Part shown: piece by piece, positions 1 to 10,800 of the stretch
Layout of the letters: every line of letters starts with the position of its first letter
How positions within the stretch are numbered: position 1 is the first letter of the stretch
Source of the DNA: Dipetalonema caudispina
Taxonomy: Eukaryota; Nematoda; Chromadorea; Rhabditida; Onchocercidae
Direction of reading: 5' to 3'
Assembly: GCA_013365325.1 (NCBI GenBank)
Contig: JABVXV010000480.1
Coordinates: forward strand, 1 to 36,187
Length of the DNA: 36,187 nt
Notes under the pieces: model-generated
Databases searched by the model: none
Told to the model about the DNA's origin: nothing
The model's input: the letters and a program-made list of their open reading frames with translations, nothing else
Program-made: the position numbers and the translations under genes

Positions 1-120
<120 letters not shown>

Positions 121-1718
121 ACAAATGACAGTAAAAACAATCAAAAATGCTAATAATAAGCAATACTAGTGATAATAATTAGTGATAATACTGATGCCAT
201 GATGACATCTGTATAATATCATTCTAGTACCATCTGTTTTAGCACCACATTTATGATGATAATTTTACTAAGATAATAAAATATACTAAGAGAATCTATA
301 TCAGTATGATAATTTTTGAGCTATACTGATAATAAGGAGATGGTATCAATAGTACAATAAAGAAATGACAGTAATGGTTACAGTAAAAGTTGGTACATAT
401 ACTACCTTCGTTTTATATATGTGCAGTTGGCATTAATTATATCAGAAATAGTGCCAATATCGATTCATTTAGTATTAAACAAAATGGCATATGATACAAA
501 AATGTCAACCATTTTCTTTAAATCATCTAAAATAGTACCGATGGAATTTAAATACTTATAATCTAGTAACAATCCACAATGAATATTGGGTCCATAACTA
601 CAGTAATATGGGAATGTAGTAGGAAATATTATTTGATATGAAAATGCAAGATTGATACTTAAAATAGTATCAAAATTTTAATAACGAAAAATGGAATTCT
701 TTTATCTATGATTAAAATGACTTAATTTTTTCCAATCTTTTAAAATTTTTTCTCTTACATTTGAAATTTCTTGAAAATTTAACAATGAAAAAGATAAAAA
801 TTATATAGGATCGTATAGAAGTGGAAAATATTCGACAAAATCTTCTCTTCCTTGTTCTTTATGTCTACCTTCATCATGTACCGTATAGATAAGTGTCCTT
901 GAACGGGTGAAAACGATTCAATTCACTCCTCCACATTCCATTCCTAATCATCATCACTAACGCATCGAGTAAATAGCTTTAGTTACATTCCATTGGCAAA
1001 GGTAATTTTCCCCTCTCTCAGTGTATTATTAAACGGATAGATTGATTCCGGATATTGTAAAATGATGATATCCGTAATTTCTAGGAATTTCATTTCATAT
1101 TTATATTATTTGATATTGATAATTTAATGAAATGTTTGAAAATTCAATTTTATTCGATATTTAAAAAATCTTCTTTGCTGAGATTTTTTGGCAAGATTTC
1201 CAATTTGGAATTTTTTCCCTTCCAGTTAAAAGGAAATACAAAAGCAGAGCAATACATACAGATCTGTTAATATCTCTGCAACGTTTAATAGAGATATCTA
1301 CAGTGTTTTCTTTCTGAAAATGATACGAAATTCTGTGTCCAGCTTTCTCTTTTTTCTCTCTCTCTCTTGCTTTACTTTTGATAAATAGGAAAAAAATCCA
1401 AATGCCAAGACTACCAGATGAGCAAGATGGCAATTTCTCATTACTTACTTCTTCTGTTTGAAGAAACTTTGATCAATGATAGCACACACTTTTTCATAAA
1501 TCTTTTCATGGTGTGTAGGATAATTTAACTGGTAAGAAATTTAACTGCAAAGGAATAATCATAATATTCCCTTATTTTTATGCTTTTTTCCATTGTAGTT
1601 TGCAATTTTCTTTTGTAATTTATGAAATGAGTAAGGGAGGAAATAATTTATCAAAAAAACTTGACAATCAGAAGTTTAATAAATGAACCCAACGTATATA
1701 ATTAATCAATAAACAACA
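121..1718. other. AT-rich intergenic region, no gene seen
   Basis: No exon with convincing coding character or family similarity on either strand. It holds short low-complexity pieces, including a (CT)n run near 1353-1370, and it is the 3' flank of the DDX28-like gene. The open frame at 1161-1433 (-) crosses the CT tract and resembles no protein I know. Confidence 0.6.
1675..1680 (-). other. Candidate poly(A) signal (ATTAAA) of the DDX28-like gene
   Basis: On the minus strand this reads ATTAAA, a common variant signal, about 40 nt downstream of the helicase stop codon at 1719-1721. No cleavage site can be seen from sequence alone. Confidence 0.4.
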
Positions 1719-4700
1719 TCAAATTGAATCTTTTTGCAAGCCCATTAATCTCGCCGGATCATTCAGTTCCACATCTTCGAGTGGCTGATGGAGTCGTGCA
1801 GCCAACTAAAAATTAATAAATTTTTAAAAGAAAGAGATGGTCTTCAGTAAACGAAATTAATACATAATTAAAGGGCAAAAAAATTAAAGCAAGAAAATTA
1901 AATTAATACATAATTAAAGGTATAATTAAAAGGCAAATCTATTCTTCCCCAAATCCTTAAAGTTTCGGAAACATTGAATTTCATGTCATACAAAAACAAA
2001 ACGTGTCAAATAACGTAAAAGTAGTAAACGATATAAAAAGCGCCCTTCTTTCTCATAATTTTCTAGGCCCACTGAGGAGGATTAAGACTACAAGAATGCT
2101 ATCAAAAAAGAGCAAAACGTGACCTGCTTCAGAAAGCTCATATAAAAATACTATAAAACGTAATTCCAGAGCAATTACTAGCTAATCGGCAATGGAAAAC
2201 TCAAATTCCTGATGGACAGAAACAATAAATTTTCCATTCTTTCATTTAAAAATATTACTGGAAAGGATGAAATTTGGGATAAAATCTTTTTTCCACATAC
2301 GTTATTACTGATTATGAGAAAAACTAACTTCAATGGAATTCACATGCTTTACTTCCCAAGCTCGCCGGACAAATGATGTCATCAAACATTTATGTAAACT
2401 CCCAATGCGACCAATACGACCGCATCGATGGACGTAATCCGAAATTTGCCGCGGAAAATCATAATTAATGATATGTCTCAAATGAGGAAGGTCTAAACCC
2501 CTGAAATTTCGATAAAGAATGAAATTTCTCGATAGATTTTGGAAACAGCAAATCTGTAAGACCTAAAAATATTTTCTTCACTGAAATATTTTACACGCTT
2601 TCCTTCACGCAACTTTTCAAAGGCATATTCTAAACTTTCAAGATCAATTTGGCTTCTAAATAGATCATCAATAAATGCATTCGAAAACGACGAAGGCAGA
2701 CAACACCTTCAGATTTTTCACGTGAATAAATATCATACGATCGCAGTGTGACTATATCCAAAATTATTTAAAGCTCAGAAATACCTGCTAGCAACATCCG
2801 TTGCTATGATGACACGAATAGTACCATTGTGTAACTCGTCAATTAGCTGCTTGATTCGACGACTGCCACACAGAGAAGTATGTTCAACGCCCACTTCCCT
2901 TAATGAATCTGATACCAAGCCGATATTTTTCAAATTCTGAAACAGGAAATATTCAAAAGTTTGCAAGAAATCACGAGATGACATTACTGTATTGATCGCA
3001 GGCTGGATGTGTAGAAATGCGAAGTAATAAAAATCGGTTTATTAGAAAAGAGCAAATTACTTGTTTGAGTAGCAAAGATATTTAAGGAAAAGAATATTAT
3101 GAATCTTTGAAATCTAACCTTGCAAAAGATTAAAGTTTGGCCGCTGGGAAAAGAAAGCCCTCTCTCGAGTAACTCCTTCACTTTCTCTAGTTTGTCCGTT
3201 TCCCTGATTCTAATAAAAGTTTGCTTTATGTGAGGCATAATGCGATGTAAATTCTCAGTTTTAACACAGTACAAATATTCATAATCCACTATACTTTCAG
3301 CGATTCGTTGCAACTGGTCCGGATATGTAGCGGATGAGAAAATCAAACGTGCGCCATCTCAAAATTCAACATACGTCAGTTTTTTTTTTAATAAAATAAC
3401 TATTGAAAAACTCAAAAATTTAAAGAAACAATAAAATAATGTTAAATATTTGTAATAATACTTAAAGTACTTCAATACTAAGACATGTGCTATGCATACA
3501 ATGTATTATAACCTACTTCCTTATTTATATAATCTAGATTAATTTCCATGATGAAGGCCTCAACGAAGAATAAAATAATACACCCTTCAATTTGTTTCGT
3601 CAAAATGTTATGGATTTCAAAAACAACAACGAACTTGTAGCATTCTTATCGACCACCGAATGTCGTATTTTAAGAGGACCAAGCAAACCAGTGATATTAT
3701 TTAAAAAACTATCATCCAGCAACATATCAGCTTCGTCCAAAACAATATAATCAGTATTGAAAGATGTGAAAAATTCGGAAGAAAAACTGGGTGTACTAAC
3801 AAGGACATTCCAATCCTGCAATGATAAAGAATAAGTCATATTGCAGTGCATCATCGAGCCATATTTTGGCTTTAACAATAAAGTTAATGATTGAGATATG
3901 GAGCTGTGAGAGGCTATTTGGAATTATTTCCAGATCTTCAAAGACATACCTCCTCGCTTTTCCATCTTTCATTATCTCCAACGATTTTAATATCAGTACC
4001 TTCAGCAAGTTTGCTGATCATGCGTGAAGTTTGTATGCGCAACGCATGTGTAGGAACTAGCACGATGCCTATAAAATGGCATGTATCTAACCAAATTCCT
4101 CTTAATGAATGAATCAATTGTTAATATGATACGAAAGATTATGAATGTTTTGGAGTATTCTTAGGAAATAAAAAAAAAGGAGACATGTAAATTCCGACGA
4201 CTCTTAATCTTTTAATAAATTATTTGTAAGCAACGAACTTCAATTTACCTCAATTTTTAAAGCAATAATAACAGCGACAATAACTAAACTGAACAAGGAA
4301 AAGCAAACCTTTTGCATGTCGATCTCGATTACGCAATAAAGCAGATAATAGTGGTGCAGCATATGCTGCTGTTTTACCTGAACCTGTTTCCGCAGCTATA
4401 AGAAGATGTGCATCACTTTTGAATGCTCGGAATGTTCGACGCTGCAAATTTGTAAGAAATTAATTTTATTACAGTGAAAGAAAAAAAGAAACTGCTAAAC
4501 GCTACTATATATTATGGTGATGTCTCCAAATAGCTTCAAATAAAATTTGAAATCAAATTATCGGATTATGTACCTGTATGACTGTTGGTACGCGAAAACC
4601 AAGTTTGCGGGCATTTTCGATAATTAATGGATCAAGCAGACCTACATTTTCATCCCAGGAAAACGATTCATCAGGGTTGAATGATGGATTCTAAAACCTA

Positions 4701-6289
4701 ACCGATTAATAGATTTATAACTGATAACATACTTGCAAAGATGTAAAACAAAATAAATACCAATAACGACGAATATTTGCACTATTAAATCCCATCTTTT
4801 CAATAAATGATTGTATGAGTTCGATGAATGCAGGTAGCTTCTTCTCTGGATCATAACATACAGAACTCATTTACCTCATGTATCATAAGAGAAAATTAAA
4901 ACAAGAGAAATAAAGTTAAAGAGACTATACTATTGCTAATCCTCCCAGACAGCAGGAAGAAAGCAATACTGAAAGAACAAAACTATAAACTGTTCATTAT
5001 AAGTATACCTTTTTTACGACTGGATGAATAGTGAACCAATCGTTCTTATATTTGCTTTTTACCCAGTATGTGCTTGCTAACAGTATATTACCAGGAGGAT
5101 ATCGCATACCTTCATAATGATTATATTCTTTTCTGGCACAATCTAAAAATAATCCAGTTCAGCACTCAATGATATGACCATAAATGAAAATCATGGATTG
5201 TGGATGATAGAGCAAGATGATAATCATTCACAATGGTATCGTTAGATCTTAGCTTAATTAGACTTAGTCTAGATTTTACTGAACTGAACTATCATCGACT
5301 CTATCATTTCTGATGACTTTTCTCCCAGCGTCCCTGAATTCACAAATTTTTAACTACTTCATTTAAGAATGTAAAATTTAGGAAACAAGACCGACTAAGC
5401 AGACGAAAACAAGGTTTGATCTTATCAAAGCTCTTTACGAACCTGAACAGTGAATTGTAATATCTAATTAGCCACATGTTAAAAAACATGTTATCAAGGA
5501 AACGAACCGATGATAACTTCTGCTGTACTTCGATCTACACCATACAACTTTTCATACTCCTCTTCAGTTTCCTTCTTTTTCCTTAACTTTTTTCGTCGCT
5601 TCTGTCCAAATGCCACTGGTTCTGTGATTACAGGCAGTTCTCTGGAAGATTTTTAGAACGATTCCGGATATGTTTTGAGACAAATAACCAGTATATGTAA
5701 TGATCCTTATTTTTTTGACAATGCTTTTTCACATAATTAAATTTCTCTTGTACACATAGATTTAGCATAAAAGTCTTGATCACGATGAACTACTAAAATA
5801 TTACAAAACAAAAGGCTAGACCTTATCTAAGATCATCAAGCAAAAATTGAAATTCCAAGTACTTGTTGTCTTCCTTGAATTTCGATCGCAAGAAACTGAA
5901 TGTCCAGCCGACATCTTCCTCATCTTCTTCCTTTTCGAACATACCGTCAACCTCTTCGAAAGCACCATTAGCTTGCTTCGAACCATGAGACATTTTGACC
6001 GGTAAAAGTTTTTTTTCAAATGAACTCAATGTTCCGAACTGTAAAATTAAAACATCTAAAAATTTTGTTGCGGCTAATCAGCAAAAATTCAAAAACTTGT
6101 AAAGATTTTTATACTAAGAAAGATTTCTACCGTATCAGCCGGTTTTCTTCGTTGATTTTTCCGATAAATTATCGTTTGGGTATTAGCTGACGGTCGACCT
6201 TTTATCGAATTCTTGCTCGTTCCAGCAGCAGCTGAATAAAGTCGAGAAGATGTCTGAATAGTAACGAATTGCGAACATATTCGTCGCAT
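1719..6289 (-). CDS. DDX28: DEAD-box ATP-dependent RNA helicase, DDX28-like (mitochondrial)
   Basis: Thirteen exons: 6289-6131, 6038-5863, 5641-5508, 5142-5009, ~4843-4733, 4690-4574, 4441-4309, 4068-3950, 3815-3635, 3357-3119, 2936-2785, 2500-2329, 1805-1719, giving about 637 residues. Helicase motifs occur in order: Q motif GFRVPTVIQ (Gln ~277), Walker A AETGSGKT (~294-301), PTHALRIQ (~327), DEAD (~388-391), SAT (~430-432), LIFCK (~497-501), ATDVASRGLD (~546-555) and motif VI HRCGRIGR (~576-583). The DEAD core unwinds or remodels RNA using ATP. The motif VI region, the C-terminal tail (ELAAR after a WEV block) and the N-terminal LPVITEPVAFGQ segment resemble vertebrate DDX28, which acts in mitochondrial large-subunit assembly. 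The Arg/Ser-rich, acid-poor N-terminus fits a mitochondrial presequence. Oddities: motif VI is HRCGRIGR rather than HRIGRTGR, and the ~4843 acceptor and 5863 donor are the least certain junctions. The helicase call is firm; the DDX28 orthology is likely. Confidence 0.88.
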
Positions 6290-6291
6290 CT
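6290..6291 (-). promoter_or_regulatory. Candidate splice acceptor directly before the DDX28-like start codon
   Basis: The minus strand reads GTTAG immediately followed by the ATG at 6289. This could accept a spliced leader by trans-splicing, as is common in nematodes, or end a 5'-UTR intron. The preceding sequence is not very pyrimidine-rich, so support is weak. Confidence 0.35.
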
Positions 6292-7191
6292 AACTTTTAT
6301 TTATGTATTCGTTCACCTAAAAATTCATTAAATTATTTATATATTTAATTGCTAATCGTTAATCTTTATACATCCATTCATTTACCTGTTCACTCATTCA
6401 TTAGATAAATTATTAGTTCACTGGTCTGTTGGCAAGTAAAACTGAACTTTTAATTTTTTACAATTAGGCAGTCCTTTGAAAATTAGGCTAAAGTAATTGG
6501 TCTTTCAAGTAAATTGATTCTTACTCGACATTTGTACAACATTTTTTATCTGATCTGGTTTTGAATCAATCAAGGACAAAATGGTTACATCGATCTTTGA
6601 GTCTTTTTTCTTCCATTTATTCTATTTATTTACATTTTCTATATTTGGTTCCTTAAATTTAACTTAGTAATTTTCCAACTACTTTTGTTTACTTTTGAGT
6701 AAAATTTACCAACTTAAATTTACCTATTAATACCGTTTTTTTTTTCATTTTTATTTCTAAATCCAGAAAGATTTAAGCATCTGTTATGAAATTTATTTAA
6801 AAAGAAAATTGCTCCGCATAAAATCAAACACTTAAATAATAATTACCTAAATGAATTATTCAATAATTAAACATTCAAAATGGATGATAAATTTATAGTT
6901 TATGAAACAATAAATCAGCAAATTTTGACGTTGAACATATTTGGCTTATTCCGTAATTGAGTAAATGAATAGATAAACACTTAATGCTTTAAGAAATTAA
7001 TTACTTAATTAAGCAAAAGTGAGCCGTTTCAAGCTTTCAGGAATTTAAGCTATTCTGATAAAGTTAGACTGATTGCTAACTAATTTAGGTTAATACCTCA
7101 ATATCCCTCTAGGATCAGCTAAATGTTCAGTCCCGACTTCTACCCAGATTATCGGTCCCGAATTCAAACAAGATTCTTAATTCATGAGAAT

Positions 7192-7233
7192 TCTCCTCTC
7201 TCTCTCCATCTCCCTCCCTCTCTCTCTCTCTTC
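7192..7233. repeat. (CT)n low-complexity tract
   Basis: Imperfect CT/CTC repeat of about 42 bp in the divergent intergenic region. Such polypyrimidine tracts can lie in promoters, but nothing here shows a function. Confidence 0.9.
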
Positions 7234-7392
7234 TGACACCATTTGTCTTACCTCTCTTTTCACACAACATAGAATTTACATCATTTCGCGAACTGAATCT
7301 TACAACTTCACAACTATGATCCAAGTTTGCTTTGAGATTTTCACTAGGATTTTTACCCGTGAATCCTGTTATTTGGGATATCTCGATGGTTG

Positions 7393-7410
7393 TCAATCAT
7401 TAATGATTGA
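7393..7410. repeat. 18-bp perfect palindrome
   Basis: tcaatcattaatgattga equals its own reverse complement. It opens a cluster of ATTA/TAAT-containing short inverted repeats reaching to about 7470, about 420 bp upstream of the NOC3 start. ATTA is the core of homeodomain sites, but AT-rich DNA produces such motifs often, so regulatory meaning is only a suggestion. Confidence 0.7.
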
Positions 7411-7790
7411 TAATTGTTAACGTTTTAGCAATTAATAATTGATCATTGTTAATTGTTGATTAATAAACTTAAGAAATAAGAAAATTTAATTTAAATATTC
7501 GTAATAATTAAATTGAATGATAGATATTTTTTCTTTTCCTGAAATGATATGACTTTTTATCATATTTGTAATGCTTTCGTTGATTATAATGTACTTATCA
7601 GTTAATTAATTAGGAATAATTTATGTTTTTTAATTTAGCAAATAATTTATTTTTGAAATAGCTAGAAAATTGTTTAGCATATGATAGTTTACTTTTGTAT
7701 GAAGTAATATTTATTTAGCAATAAACGACTTTTGATAAATAATGATTTATGTAATAAATAATTAATAATTCAAACATTCATCTATTTACC

Positions 7791-7792
7791 AG
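7791..7792 (+). promoter_or_regulatory. Candidate trans-splice or 5'-UTR acceptor of NOC3
   Basis: The sequence ctatttaccag precedes position 7793, giving an acceptor 34 nt upstream of the NOC3 start codon. An in-frame TAA lies between it and the ATG, which supports 7827 as the true start. Confidence 0.45.
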
Positions 7793-7826
7793 ATAGGAAT
7801 TTAAATAAATATTGGATAATATCAAG

Positions 7827-10800
7827 ATGAATTTAAACGATAATAATCATGCTATTCGAAAAAAGCAAACTCGTAAAGTGAAGAAAAAGTTGAGACGATT
7901 GCAAAAAGGGAAAAAGTTGAAACGATATATGATGGATGCAATCAAAGATGTTGGCCTTAGAAAACATGCGAATGCCCGAAAACGAGCTATTGATGTAAAT
8001 TATTATTTCATTTCATATTTTGAATGTTAATAAATTAATTTTAAATGAATAAATTACAAGAAGGTTTAAGATAAGTAAGCAGCATGTTTTGAAAAAATAA
8101 TAAATGACAGATCATTACATGTTATATTCACATAACAATTTTAGTTAACTTTGAATGAGTTATAAATAATTAAAATTGATTGTTCAAATGTTGGAAGTAA
8201 TCCTAAATACTTCTGAATTCATATTCTAATTAATTCTAACAATCATTTTATGGTTCATTTCACTATCTTCAATCATTAACTTTCCTAACAGCTATGTGTG
8301 TATGATATTGTTTATGCTTCATAACATATAGACATGTTCAGAATAGATGTTTTATACTTTAGATCGAAGATGACTGGTGTATTGATCGTCAAATTATGGC
8401 TGAAAATGAGGCAGATGATGACATCCTTCCCTTGGATATGCTTGACGCGGATATTGATTGGGAGAATAGCGCATTTGCTTCAAAAATTAGACGAATTGAA
8501 AAAGGTTTGAAATTAACTTCATGGGAAGGAACTTATTTTTCGAGTTCCGTCCAAATTAACTATTGTGACGATCTTCTACAGAAAGTGATAATGTTTGAGA
8601 TATTTTACATTTCAAGACATGAAAATATTCTTTCTCATGTTTCTAAATGATTGGCATCATTATAAAAAAAGAGTAGAAGAGATCGGAATTATCAGTTGCA
8701 TCATAATTCATTTTTAATTTATCCATCGTTTATCCCATCCACAAATTGAAATGTTCTTTTTCAGTTAAAAATGATGTTGGAATTGATGATATCGAAAGCA
8801 AAGTACGTAAATTTCCTGGAACATTAGATGATAATATGCGAGAGCTATTACCAATTAAAGTCGGTACCAAAGTAATAAGGCAAACATGTAAGAAAGATGA
8901 CCCTAAGATATCTGGTACGTTTTTAATATCTAAGCATTCTGTAATGTTAACGATAACCATTATCATCATTATCATATTGTAATTATTAGTGTTAACTGAA
9001 GTTCTACAAGTCTTTCGAAAGAAGCGTTATGTATTTAATTCATATTTCCAATCTCTTTAGATGATACAGAAGACAACGGGGAAGAAGATGAAGATAGTCG
9101 AATTGATTTGTCCCAGCTGAGTGCAGCAGAATTGTTAAAATTACGACATGATCAGGTGGAGAACGCAAAAACTACAATTAGCAGTTTAGCACATTTGATT
9201 ATCGCTGATCCTCATACCGAAGTAGGATTTTACGTATTTCTTGAATTTTTCTTTGAATAGATAAAATGAGGGGAGGATTGAGAAAGTGCTGGATAAAAAA
9301 GTGCACAATATATGTCGCAATTATATTTAGGAGATAAAAGTTGGAAAGGTTTTTCTTTGTCCGAGATAATTTATTAATGTTTCCATAATGCAGAATTATG
9401 GAAATTTTATATCCGTGAAAGAAGCTTTTGTTCAAGATTTGCGTTCTTTATGTAGGCTTCGTTTTTTAGAAATAAGCATATAATATGCGTTTCTTGCACT
9501 ACTGCATTTTTTACTCACAGTTTCGAAAACTTTCTCAAGAACTTCAGGTGCACAAATTGAAAGAACTGCATTTGTTGTCTACAGGCAAAGATATTTCTTC
9601 ATTGGCTCGTGAAACCGTGATGAGACTTGCAAGTGTTTCATTGGCTGAAGTTTTTATAGATATAATCCCTGGTTATGCTATAAGGTCAATAATTTTTTAT
9701 AATTTTTACTTTCCATTTCGTATATTTAATCCGTTTTTAAGTTATAAGTGTAACTCTTCATGGACTTTGCTGACAAACGACTTTCGTTTTGGTAATTTTA
9801 GGTCTCATACCGAAGAAGAGTTGGCTCAGAAACTTAGTAAAGAAACGAAGAAGTTGTATGATTTCGAGCAAACACTTCTGCAATACTATCTAAAGTATTT
9901 ACAACATTTGGAAAGCTATGCTGGTAGTAAGTGAATATTTATATTTCGATATATTTCTTTTCATATTCGAATGAAGAATTATCACTATTAGGTGCCGAAA
10001 TTTGAAATTGTATCGGTTTTTTTGTATTTCTTATTATTCGCTTGAATAGATAGTATATCTTCTAGAAGCTCATATGCTATTCTTTTCTGCGTTTTATCAT
10101 GGCTTTGTTTGATTAAAACTTTCAATGAAGAGAAAATCTAGGTTAATGAAAAAATCTATATTAATATGATTGTTACCAAAAAAGAGTATTATTGGTTAAT
10201 ATCGCAGAATTTCTAAAAAATGAAAATTTTCAGAGTTATTGAAAGTTTCCAAACAACCAAACAATGATCTGCTGCCTATTCTTTGCTTGAGATGCCTTTC
10301 ACGAGTTCTCTTGTCTGTGCCTCATTTCAATTACACTTCAAACATAATCAGTTTTATAGTTCGCATGACCACTTCGAATTCCAAGGATGTAAGCTCTTTA
10401 TATATCATTATTTTTCTCAATTTTAATTTTTTTAGGATCTGTTATTTTTCACCTCTCCTTCAAGTCTCACACTAAACGGTTCAGTTGTTGTGATTAGTTT
10501 AATTCATATAAATGATGGGAACTATCTTTCACCTGAATTGATAGGCTGTCGATATATGTTGTTCTACACTGGGCGAACTGTTTCATAACGATTTAAACTT
10601 TCGAATATCTGCCACTGCAACGAAATCTATTGCATCAATTGTTAATCAAAAAAAAGGCAATGTACCACCGGGACTGATCGCAACATTCCTGAAATTGAAA
10701 GTGAAGGTTGGTACTTCCAATTTTTTCACTAAAAGATTGAAGTCAAAATAAATTCAATATTTGTTCAAATTTAGGAATTTGGATTAATTTGAAACTGATT

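Larger units (their letters stand above)
6292..7790. promoter_or_regulatory. Shared upstream region of the divergent DDX28-like and NOC3 genes
   Basis: About 1.5 kb separates the two start codons, which point away from each other, so promoters for both genes should lie here. I see no clear TATA box. The stretch holds a (CT)n tract at 7192-7233, an 18-bp palindrome at 7393-7410 and many ATTA/TAAT motifs between 7390 and 7470. No coding exon is supported; the overlapping opposite-strand open frames at 7127-7420 arise from the CT/GA repeat. Confidence 0.55.

Noticed and set aside
1161..1433. 90-codon minus-strand open frame
   Set aside because: It has no ATG at the listed start, runs across a CT/GA repeat and has no recognisable domain or splice partners.
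7127..7420. Overlapping open frames on both strands in the divergent intergenic region
   Set aside because: Both depend on the CT/GA repeat (Arg-Glu and Leu-Ser runs) and lack support.
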